From Hymenobacter roseosalivarius DSM 11622 (GTDB lineage: Bacteria; Bacteroidota; Bacteroidia; Cytophagales; Hymenobacteraceae), in NCBI RefSeq assembly GCF_900176135.1, contig NZ_FWWW01000047.1:18-64017 (forward strand): a DNA stretch of 64,000 nt. The letters are read 5' to 3'. Shown here piece by piece: positions 17,104 to 24,545 of this stretch; the stretch's first letter is position 1; every line of letters begins with the position of its first letter. Under the pieces are notes generated by a model that was not told the DNA's origin, searched no databases, and saw only the letters and a program-made list of their open reading frames with translations. Both the position numbers and the translations under genes were made by a program.

Positions 17104-18585
17104 CTACCGGCTAGCCTGGCTCCTTGGCTGCTTAGAGAAATTGGGCTTCAGACGTTTAAAAAAAGCAGTGTGCGCCGCTAGCTTTTTAGTATCGGGCTGC
17201 CCGTTGCGCTCCATTACCCACTCACGGATGGTATCCAAAGCCTTAGGTGAGAAAGCAGGTTGTTGCTCACCATTGACTATGGGCCACTCTTTAGGGTCAG
17301 GCTGAAAGGAGTGGTTGACGCCTGCCAGCTTGTGTACGGTTACATCACGGTTGCCACTAAGGCCTTTCGATAAGATGGAAAGGTTCGTGCGAGCCGCTAC
17401 CTGTAAGTCGTCCAGGCCGTTCAGGGCCAACACGGGGCACTTTACGCCGGATAATTTGTGGGTAGGGTTGAAATCCATGAAGTAGCGTGACCAGGGCGTA
17501 GTGAGCTGAATGGCGCGGGCTTTCGCCATCAGGGGATCGATATTCGTGTTGTTCAACCGCAGAATGCCGGCCAGTTTTGCTCGGGCCTGTGCATCATCGG
17601 GCGTCTGGCGGATCACTTCCACCATACGATTGTGAAGCTCTACGGCCGCTTGCACCTGCTGGGCATCTGACCCGATAAGCCGCATAATCTCTACCTGCTG
17701 ACGCAGGAGTACATCCCGCCCGGCTAAGCCGTAGCCCGCCAAGGATACCACGAAGTCAGGCGTCTTACTATGCTGATCAGCCGCGGCCAGCAGGGCCACG
17801 TTGGCCCCTTCTCCGTGGCCCAGCAAGCCCACATGCTGCGGGTCGATGAGGTTGCGCGAGCGTAGGAAGGTCAGGGCCGCTTGCGCATCGCCCACCAAAT
17901 CGGTGGTAGTAGCGGTACGATAGTCACCGCCCGATTTGCTTACGCCCCGATCATCGAAGCGCAGCACCGCAATGCCGCGCCGGGTCAGGTAATCGGCCAA
18001 TTGTCCAAACATGCGGTACTCCTGCTGCCCCGCATCCCGATCCTGCGGACCCGTATCAGATAGCAGAACCACTGCCGGGAAAGGTCCTGGACCTGCTGGA
18101 ATGGTAAGCGTGCCCGCGAGCTTGAGCTTGGCGCCGGTATTTAGAAACGTAACATCTTCCTCACGATACGGAGGAGTAAGACGGGCTTTTTTCGCTACCG
18201 GCGGCGTAGATACTACCAGTTGCTTCAGCACGAGCGGAGCAGTAAGACCGGGTTGCTTCCAGGTTCCGGTCAGGGTGGCCGCCCCTTGGCCTACTTTGCC
18301 CACAAAGCTGCTACCAGCCTGCTCCATGCGCAGCGTCAGATCGTTGCCTTTAAGCTCAACTTCCACCGGCATGCGGTTCACCCGCTGCTTGGGCACATCA
18401 AGCGCCGCGTAGTAGGAGCCGTTAGTAAGCGGCATGATGGTGATAATCAACTCTAAACTGCCCCCCGGTACCTTCAATAGGCCTTTCCACTGGCCTTTTA
18501 GCGGAGTAGGCTCACCGGCTACGCTGATTTTGGGTAGCCAAAGCAGTAGGCAGGCTAACAAAGAAATGAATAAAGATTTCTTCAT
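17104..18585 (-). CDS. Secreted alpha/beta-hydrolase homologue lacking the nucleophile
   Basis: A 493-residue paralogue of the next gene. After a signal peptide (FISLLACLLLWLPKISVAG) comes a beta-rich domain of about 110 residues (GQWKGLLKVPGGSLELIITI). An alpha/beta-hydrolase domain then begins at about 160 (GPFPAVVLLSDTGPQDRD). The oxyanion region and the acid and base are kept (LALNGLDDLQVA, LAGVNHSFQ), but the nucleophile elbow reads GHGEG with Gly258 where the paralogue has Ser. The codon is GGA, which is not one base from the paralogue's AGC, so this is not a simple single-base reading error of that codon. It may be a pseudoenzyme or use another residue. A tandem duplication with the upstream gene is likely. 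Confidence 0.82.
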   Translation of the reverse strand: MKKSLFISLLACLLLWLPKISVAGEPTPLKGQWKGLLKVPGGSLELIITIMPLTNGSYYAALDVPKQRVNRMPVEVELKGNDLTLRMEQAGSSFVGKVGQGAATLTGTWKQPGLTAPLVLKQLVVSTPPVAKKARLTPPYREEDVTFLNTGAKLKLAGTLTIPAGPGPFPAVVLLSDTGPQDRDAGQQEYRMFGQLADYLTRRGIAVLRFDDRGVSKSGGDYRTATTTDLVGDAQAALTFLRSRNLIDPQHVGLLGHGEGANVALLAAADQHSKTPDFVVSLAGYGLAGRDVLLRQQVEIMRLIGSDAQQVQAAVELHNRMVEVIRQTPDDAQARAKLAGILRLNNTNIDPLMAKARAIQLTTPWSRYFMDFNPTHKLSGVKCPVLALNGLDDLQVAARTNLSILSKGLSGNRDVTVHKLAGVNHSFQPDPKEWPIVNGEQQPAFSPKALDTIREWVMERNGQPDTKKLAAHTAFFKRLKPNFSKQPRSQASR

Positions 18586-18828
18586 ATAGTTAAAATAAAC
18601 AGCGTTCTTAAAACCCGTGGCTGAGAATGTGAACTGACTATCTTAATCTGCGTTGAAAGTGTTTATAATAGATTTGAGAGCTATTACGGGATAATTTAAG
18701 ACAAATATTTTCACTTGCATAATTGATATGCTGTTCAGCTGGCAAGGTGTCTTATACCGGAAAAAGATAATCTGGCGATTGGCTTGGTTTACTACCTATT
18801 GGTGGCCCTTCAATAAGTAGTTCATGTC

Positions 18829-20307
18829 TTACTTAGCTCGTTGAGCAATCCAGTCGCCCATCGCTTGCAGGGCCGTGGGAGAGAAGGTTTCATTGATGCC
18901 TTCATACTCGGTTACGGCACCGGTGGAAGCCGTCTGAAAAAGGTGGTTCAGGCCGGATAACTCCCGCACCGTTACGTCGCGGTTGCCGCCGGTTTTTAGA
19001 GCTTTTTCAATGGATTTCAAATTAGGCTCGGCAGCAACAAGCAGATCTTTGGAGCCATTGAGGGCCAGCACCGGGCACTTGATAGTACGCAGATTTTTGG
19101 GCGGATTATCCTCCAGCATATAGCGGTAGGCAGGAGTCGTCATCATGGCCGCTTTATCCTCAGCCAGCTTTTGCATCTGGGCGGCTTGCTCAGGAGGCAG
19201 CGGAATGGGCGGAATCATGGCCGGAATGAGGCGGGCCCGCGCATGCTTATTGTCGCTGATCTGCTGCACGATATTGAGTAAGGCCCGCTGGCGCTGCTCT
19301 ACGCCAGCCAGGATTTTAGCATCATGGGTTTTGAGGCGGGATATGTCAAGCGTCTGACGCACAATCACCTCTGGCCCCAGCACGCCGGGCGTAGCCAGCA
19401 ATACCAGAAAGCTGGGGCTTTGCGCTTTATTGGCGGCGGCAATGGCCGCCGTGCCACCTTCGCTATGGCCTACCAGTCCCAGGTGCTTGGCGTTTAAGTC
19501 GCGGCGAGTGCGCAGGAAGTCCAGCGCGGCCTGGGCATCGGTGGCGTAGTCGGCGGCCGTAGCGGTGGCCGAATTGCCCCCCGACTGTCCTATGCCCCGG
19601 TCGTCGAAGCGGAGCACGGCGATGCCGCGGCGGGTGAGGTAGTCGGCAATTACCCAGAAAGGGCGGTGACCAAATACGGCCTGGTCACGGTTTTGGGCAC
19701 CCGAGCCCGACAGCAGCACGACGGCCGGAAACGGGCCGGCACCCTGTGGCACCGTGAGGGTACCCGCGAAATTGATGCCGGCACTTTTGTTCGCAAATCG
19801 AACTTCCTCCTCGCGGTAAGGAAACGGCCCCAGCGGCTCTTGAGGCCGTTTTGAATTCTTGCTTGCCACGGCTTTTGCAGGAGGCGCGGTGGTTGGTGTA
19901 GCCGCTGCCGTTGCGGCTACTACGGCGGTGCTTGTGCGCTGTAATAATAGCGGGAGCCGCACGCCGTTTTGCCGCCACTTACCGGTTATCAGGCCACCAT
20001 TGGGCGCAATGCGGCCAGCAAAAGAGGCCCGAATAGCACTAGCCTGTAAGTGCAGGCTGTCGCCGCGCACCTCCACGCGCTCTACGGTAATATCGTGAGC
20101 GTTTTGGGTGGGTATGTCGAGGCTGGCCGTGCGCTTTCCATTCGTATCCGTGATATCGATCTGAAGCTGGAGTAGCTTACCGTTCGGTATTTTCAGGGTG
20201 CCGCTCCATTTGCCCCCCAGCGTCGGCAGCGGCGCGGCGCTCAGCGAGACTGCGCTAAAAGCAAATAGAAGCTGAAGGAAAAGCAGAATTGGGGTGGCAG
20301 GACGCAT
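18829..20307 (-). CDS. Secreted alpha/beta hydrolase with N-terminal beta domain
   Basis: A 492-residue secreted hydrolase with the same layout as its neighbour: a signal peptide, a lipocalin-like beta domain (GKWSGTLKIPNGKLLQLQID) and a Pro/Ala/Thr-rich linker (about residues 130-160). The alpha/beta-hydrolase domain of the dienelactone hydrolase/acylaminoacyl peptidase type starts GPFPAVVLLSGSGAQNRD. The full catalytic set is visible: Ser282 in GHSEGG, Asp in LNGSKDLLVA and His in LSGLNHLFQ. Family members cleave esters or peptides outside the cytoplasm. The true substrate is unknown. Only 243 bases separate it from the downstream copy, so they may be cotranscribed. Confidence 0.85.
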   Translation of the reverse strand: MRPATPILLFLQLLFAFSAVSLSAAPLPTLGGKWSGTLKIPNGKLLQLQIDITDTNGKRTASLDIPTQNAHDITVERVEVRGDSLHLQASAIRASFAGRIAPNGGLITGKWRQNGVRLPLLLQRTSTAVVAATAAATPTTAPPAKAVASKNSKRPQEPLGPFPYREEEVRFANKSAGINFAGTLTVPQGAGPFPAVVLLSGSGAQNRDQAVFGHRPFWVIADYLTRRGIAVLRFDDRGIGQSGGNSATATAADYATDAQAALDFLRTRRDLNAKHLGLVGHSEGGTAAIAAANKAQSPSFLVLLATPGVLGPEVIVRQTLDISRLKTHDAKILAGVEQRQRALLNIVQQISDNKHARARLIPAMIPPIPLPPEQAAQMQKLAEDKAAMMTTPAYRYMLEDNPPKNLRTIKCPVLALNGSKDLLVAAEPNLKSIEKALKTGGNRDVTVRELSGLNHLFQTASTGAVTEYEGINETFSPTALQAMGDWIAQRAK

Positions 20308-20564
20308 AGGATTGGGATAAAAATAGCTGACGCATTTAGGTGCAAAACGCCGGCCAGGGATACGAATAGTATAATCTTCTCGAAATTTTGCTACCTCAGA
20401 AAGCTATACTTCCTCTTTCCCAAGCAGAAGGCGCTAAAGTGAAACGCCTCTAAGCAGGTTAAATTTTCGTTGCTGAAAGTTTATCTGAGCTATTTGCCGC
20501 TATCAGCCAATGCTAGTTTAGTAGTACCTTGATCAAGCAGTCTCACTCTTTTCTGTCTACCTGT

Positions 20565-21257
20565 ATGCTTAAGCCTAACTACCTGCGGTACAGCTTTACA
20601 CTTCTACTGCTGTCGTGGCTGACGCTCACTAGTTATGCCCAAACAGCCCCGCCACCCGTGGCCCCAGCACCCTGGACGACGGAGCTACGCGAGTTTGCCC
20701 GTCAGGACAGCCTCAAAAAGCCCCCCATCGCCTCCATCCTGTTCTACGGCAGCTCCTCCATCCGCATGTGGGAAACATTGGCCACCGATTTCCCCAACCA
20801 GCCGGTGCTGAACCGGGGCTTCGGCGGCTCGCGCTTCCCCGATGCCATTCAACTGTTCGATAAGCTGGTCGTGCGCTACCGGCCGCGGCAAGTGGTGCTC
20901 TACGAGGGCGACAACGACATTGCGGCCGGCGTTACGCCCCAGCAGGTGTACGCGTCGTTTCTTACGTTTGAGAAGCTAATGCGCCAGAAGCTGCCCCAGT
21001 CACAACTGGTTTTTCTGTCCATCAAGCCCAGCCTGGCCCGGTGGGCGCAGTGGCCCCAGATGCAGGCGGCGAACAATCTCATCCGCCAGTATAGCAAAGC
21101 GCACCCCAAACAAGTGCGCTTCGTGGATGTAGGCACGCCCATGCTGGGCACTGATGGCAAGCCCCGGCCGGAGCTGTTTCGGGAGGATGGCCTGCACATG
21201 ACCCGCGCCGGGTATGAAATCTGGACGCAGGTGGTCGCGCCGGTTTTAGCGAAGTAA
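20565..21257 (+). CDS. Secreted SGNH/GDSL hydrolase
   Basis: A 230-residue esterase-type protein. From the ATG at 20565 it has a signal peptide (YSFTLLLLSWLTLTSYAQ) and the four SGNH blocks: Ser in FYGSSSIRMW, Gly in NRGFGGSR, Asn in YEGDNDIA, and Asp/His in REDGLHMTRAG. Family members remove acetyl or acyl groups from carbohydrates or lipids. The exact substrate is unknown. A TTG 36 bases upstream would add a poor leader and overlaps a TACCTTG promoter-like box at 20525-20531, so I reject it. An inverted repeat element follows the stop. Confidence 0.85.
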   Translation: MLKPNYLRYSFTLLLLSWLTLTSYAQTAPPPVAPAPWTTELREFARQDSLKKPPIASILFYGSSSIRMWETLATDFPNQPVLNRGFGGSRFPDAIQLFDKLVVRYRPRQVVLYEGDNDIAAGVTPQQVYASFLTFEKLMRQKLPQSQLVFLSIKPSLARWAQWPQMQAANNLIRQYSKAHPKQVRFVDVGTPMLGTDGKPRPELFREDGLHMTRAGYEIWTQVVAPVLAK

Positions 21258-21262
21258 GGAAG

Positions 21263-21410
21263 CTGTTTAAGAGGTCGTCCGCAATAATTTTGAACGTCAT
21301 GCAGCGCAGCGCGAAGCATCTCGCCAGCGGTAGTCAGAATAGTAATCCAGTGGCAGCAGGCGAGATGCTTCGCTCCGCGCTGCATGACGTTCTAATAGCT
21401 TTCTAAACAG
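21263..21410. repeat. Palindromic interspersed repeat, family A
   Basis: GAACGTCATGCAGCGC (21292-) and its near-complement GCGCTGCATGACGTTC (-21392) are the outer parts of arms of about 34 bases (with GAAGCATCTCGCC inside) around a 33-base centre. A further pair, CTGTTTA and TAAACAG, lies outside. Related copies are at 29301-29480 and 56957-57174. The family resembles the CATGCAGAGCGnAGCGAAGCATCTCG repeats spread through Hymenobacter-like genomes. It lies between genes and has no coding capacity. Confidence 0.75.
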
Positions 21411-21455
21411 TCTTAAGAGGTAAAAAACACTAACTAAAGCAGGCTGGGGGGCTTT

Positions 21456-21959
21456 TTACGTGGGCGGCAGGCAACTCTTCGCGTTGGGGGGCAAATGTGC
21501 CAGCCGCGTGCAGGCGGCATCGGCGCGGGTTACTTTCTGGTCATCGGTGGGGGCGGCGGCTACCCAGGCCACCCAGGCCTGCTGGTGCGCGGCGGTCAGC
21601 CGCTCGTAGGCTGCCAGCGCGCCAGGTACCTCCGCCAGGCACTCCCGAAAATCGGTTTCTGATACGGTGAGGGGCGCCGCTTCCTCGGTGCGGAAGAGCA
21701 CCAGCCGCACACTATCCCCGGCTTGCTTACCGATCTGCTGGCGAATAGCGGCCTTCACCGGCAAAAACAGCCGGCCCTTGCCCATCGACATCATCTGAGC
21801 CTCCGGCAACTCAAACGCATCAATGCGCCCGCTCACCCGCAGCGTGTTAAAATACGTTTTGGGGCCAGATTCAAACCACGGTACGGGCGCGTAGGTCCAG
21901 CCGCCTTTGCCGGCAAACCGTTCCAGCGTCACATCCGCGTTGATGATTTCGATGGGCAT
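21456..21959 (-). CDS. DUF1905 / YdeI-type protein
   Basis: A 167-residue cytoplasmic protein. The N-terminal half fits DUF1905, a small beta-barrel fold (WTYAPVPWFESGPKTYFNTL, RLFLPVKAAIRQQIGKQAGD, SVRLVLF). The C-terminal half has the helical YdeI/OmdA-like pattern (FRECLAEVPGALAAYERLTAAHQQAWVAWVAAAP) found in bacteriocin-protection proteins. The biochemical role of both domains is not established. The very end (HLPPNAKSCLPPT) is formed by a copy of the GGGGGGCAAAT motif and does not look like domain sequence. No operon partner is seen. Confidence 0.75.
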   Translation of the reverse strand: MPIEIINADVTLERFAGKGGWTYAPVPWFESGPKTYFNTLRVSGRIDAFELPEAQMMSMGKGRLFLPVKAAIRQQIGKQAGDSVRLVLFRTEEAAPLTVSETDFRECLAEVPGALAAYERLTAAHQQAWVAWVAAAPTDDQKVTRADAACTRLAHLPPNAKSCLPPT

Positions 21960-22144
21960 GAGTTAGGTGGTTATTCTACGTCTTCGACTGGTTGTACATG
22001 AGGCCCACCGGCTATGCTATATAGACGTAAGTAGAGTTGCTATTAAAGGGAGATAGAGTCTTCGGTCATTGTGAAGCTGACTAACTTATAAGCGCTTTAT
22101 AGCCAATTGAATCACTCTCTTGTCATAATTTGTACTTTATCTTC

Positions 22145-24277
22145 TTATTTGTTTCTCTGTTCAACATATTCGTCTGGATTCATAAAATCTAAGAAAAGTA
22201 GTTCTGCTTTTTCATTCTCACTCTCAAACTTTAAGTCCCATCGTTGCTCCATGAACTCTAAAAGTTTGAGTCCTCTATCCAATATGTTATTTGGATTCCA
22301 TTCATCATAACCTGAAACCTCTATTTCTGAGTGAGAACCGTCCGCATACCCTTGTCTTAGTTTTTCTTTTTTCTCGTTGTATTTAGCTGTTTTCTTACTT
22401 GAGAAGCAATCGTTTTGTAAGCTGGAGTTTACGCTCTGCGAAAGAGGCAAGAGATTGCCTAGTGTTCCTTGAAAATAAACTTGCTGGGTTTTTTTATAAT
22501 TATTAAAATCATCTTTCCAGCACTTGTTAGCTGGCGTTTGTGGATAAATATGTTCAATTGATACTTTGTCCTTTTCATTTTTAATAAAAAGTTTCCAATC
22601 TATTTTTTGGCTTCCTCTCAGCCTTACTTTTTCCATCTCATACTCATAAAGAAAATACCTTAAACCATTCCAAGAGTAGAATCCACCACCAGATTTGAAT
22701 TTCTTATCTATGTATTTTTGAAAATAAGTGTACTCAAAGAAAACTTCTTTTGACTCTTCGGACATATAGAAGCAATAGTTCATTCTTTGGTTTAAAATTT
22801 GAATAATATTTTCTACTGTTAACTCATTGTCTCTTAGTTGCCTTGCTGCTCTGTAAAACTCACTATTTCGATACGTTGAAAAAGCCCTGCTTAGTCTAAA
22901 CGTTATAAAAATGAATCTTTCAATTGCTTTAAATAACTGAACCCTTTTTTTGGGGTTAGTATTTTCGGTTAAGAATGAAGCTGTAATTAAAGGGCGAAAA
23001 TATATTATTCCTATTCTATTCAATCGGTCGATCCAAAGACTTTCTTGGTTTGTTAGATTTAAATTATTGACTGGATTGTATGTGTTATACCAATGGACTG
23101 CTGCTGATTTAAGGCTATTTACATATTCTTCTATTTCTTTCGGTGACAGCTTTGACCTAAATGAGGTGATTTCTTCCTCTCCATTAATCTCAACTTCATC
23201 TAAGTCTGGCTCTTCATCGTCTTTGATTTCCTCAAATTCTTGAATGGAACTAAGCCTCACTTCTGTTTTGGCATAAATATTTTGAGGAGTGAATTTCTGC
23301 TCCAAGAGAAAACGTATGTAATCATCACCTTTTTCTCTTGTGTATTGAAAATACATTATCCAATGAGCCACCAAAAAATCATCGTCATTTAATGGATTTT
23401 GTTTATTACGTCCAAGTTGGTAATAAACCTCCTTCCATGCTTCATTTATCTTTTCTCTCAATGAATTGCGTTCATCATCTTTTAATTGGTTTTTGTCATA
23501 CAAAGTTGTTAAGTATATAAGGCGGTTCTTTAAAAGTTCAAGGTTTGATAATTTCTTCCCTCTATTATTCATTGTTTCAAAAGCAACGAACACATCGAAA
23601 TCATCACTTATTTCATAAACATTGAACATTAAGTTTTGGGTGACTTTCTTAAAAAGAATATCAATTTCTTTTAATCCATATTTTTCATAATAAATGTTTA
23701 AATTTTCTTTAAAGAAACTCTTTGCATTGTCGAGGTTCAATGTATAAAACGTCTCTTGAATTGTTCCGCTATTCGGTTCTTGAAAAATTCTATGTCTTAG
23801 AAACTTAAAGCTTGGATTATCTACTTCATAACCAAATTTGTGTGTTCTTATAATGAATCTTGGTGGCTTTTCAATTACTAAATACTCTTCTTTTATTGCC
23901 TTTAAGCTGAAAGATCCTAAATAAATTTCATTCTCTGATTTATTAATATTCTCTCCATTGTTAATTAGTAGTTCACAGATTGATTGAATAAAAATGACGA
24001 ATGTTGTTAGCCTTTGTTGACCGTCAACAATATGAAATGGTTTAAAACCTCTATCCTCAATTAACCATTTTTCTTCGTTCCAATTAGTCCAAACTTTACT
24101 ATCTACTTTTTTTAAGGATAAAAGTCCAGTATAGTGATACCTATCTATAGGAACATTTACCAAGTCTTCCCAAAAGTCTTTCAATTGTCTTGTGGTCCAA
24201 GCATAACCTCTTTGATAATCTGGGATTTTGAAAATCCGGTCTTTAAAAATGCTTTTTAGCGATTCTAATTCATTCAT
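22145..24277 (-). CDS. DUF262-DUF1524 (GmrSD-like) protein
   Basis: A 710-residue protein with DUF262 at the N-terminus: FKIPDYQRGYAWTTRQLKDF and the ParB-like nucleotide-binding motif VDGQQRLTT at about residue 87. A long helical middle follows. At the C-terminus is DUF1524, an HNH-type nuclease domain (VSIEHIYPQTPANKCW, then GTLGNLLPLSQSVN). This is the layout of GmrSD type IV restriction enzymes and related phage-defence nucleases that cut modified phage DNA. The gene is far more AT-rich than its neighbours and uses AAA/ATT/AAT heavily, a strong sign of horizontal transfer. No methylase or other defence gene adjoins it. Function is inferred from the family. Confidence 0.88.
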   Translation of the reverse strand: MNELESLKSIFKDRIFKIPDYQRGYAWTTRQLKDFWEDLVNVPIDRYHYTGLLSLKKVDSKVWTNWNEEKWLIEDRGFKPFHIVDGQQRLTTFVIFIQSICELLINNGENINKSENEIYLGSFSLKAIKEEYLVIEKPPRFIIRTHKFGYEVDNPSFKFLRHRIFQEPNSGTIQETFYTLNLDNAKSFFKENLNIYYEKYGLKEIDILFKKVTQNLMFNVYEISDDFDVFVAFETMNNRGKKLSNLELLKNRLIYLTTLYDKNQLKDDERNSLREKINEAWKEVYYQLGRNKQNPLNDDDFLVAHWIMYFQYTREKGDDYIRFLLEQKFTPQNIYAKTEVRLSSIQEFEEIKDDEEPDLDEVEINGEEEITSFRSKLSPKEIEEYVNSLKSAAVHWYNTYNPVNNLNLTNQESLWIDRLNRIGIIYFRPLITASFLTENTNPKKRVQLFKAIERFIFITFRLSRAFSTYRNSEFYRAARQLRDNELTVENIIQILNQRMNYCFYMSEESKEVFFEYTYFQKYIDKKFKSGGGFYSWNGLRYFLYEYEMEKVRLRGSQKIDWKLFIKNEKDKVSIEHIYPQTPANKCWKDDFNNYKKTQQVYFQGTLGNLLPLSQSVNSSLQNDCFSSKKTAKYNEKKEKLRQGYADGSHSEIEVSGYDEWNPNNILDRGLKLLEFMEQRWDLKFESENEKAELLFLDFMNPDEYVEQRNK

Positions 24278-24480
24278 ATCGAAGGTGTGTTTATTCGCGG
24301 TAGTAAATTTTAGTGTTTAGTACAACAGATGTATTATCGATACTCCTTGTAGCAGTAATACATTCTTGATATGCAAGATAGTAGCGTAAAGCATACCAAC
24401 GGTAGCATTACACTTACACTGCCACCCGATGCCAGCGGTTGCGCAAAACAACTAGGGTTCCAACCCAGCCACCCTCGCCG
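24278..24480. other. Gap between the DUF262 gene and uvrA
   Basis: About 270 bases separate the start of the AT-rich DUF262 gene from the uvrA start. Composition shifts from AT-rich to GC-rich around 24370-24420, which marks one edge of the acquired segment. I saw no direct repeat, tRNA remnant or inverted repeat at this edge or at the other (about 22000). Confidence 0.35.
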
Positions 24481-24488
24481 TACCTTTG
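24481..24488 (+). promoter_or_regulatory. -7 element TACCTTTG of uvrA
   Basis: Exact TAnnTTTG match, 57 bases before the ATG at 24546. An in-frame TTG at 24486 is part of this box, which excludes it as the uvrA start. I saw no LexA-like operator. Confidence 0.55.
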
Positions 24489-24545
24489 CAAATTCAAAAC
24501 GCTGTGGACGAAACCTTCCGCCCGCTGCCGGCTGTTACGTTACCT

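Noticed and set aside
22000..24480. Attachment-site repeats flanking the AT-rich DUF262 gene
   Set aside because: I found no direct repeat of useful length at the two composition edges, so I claim transfer from base composition only, not a defined mobile element.
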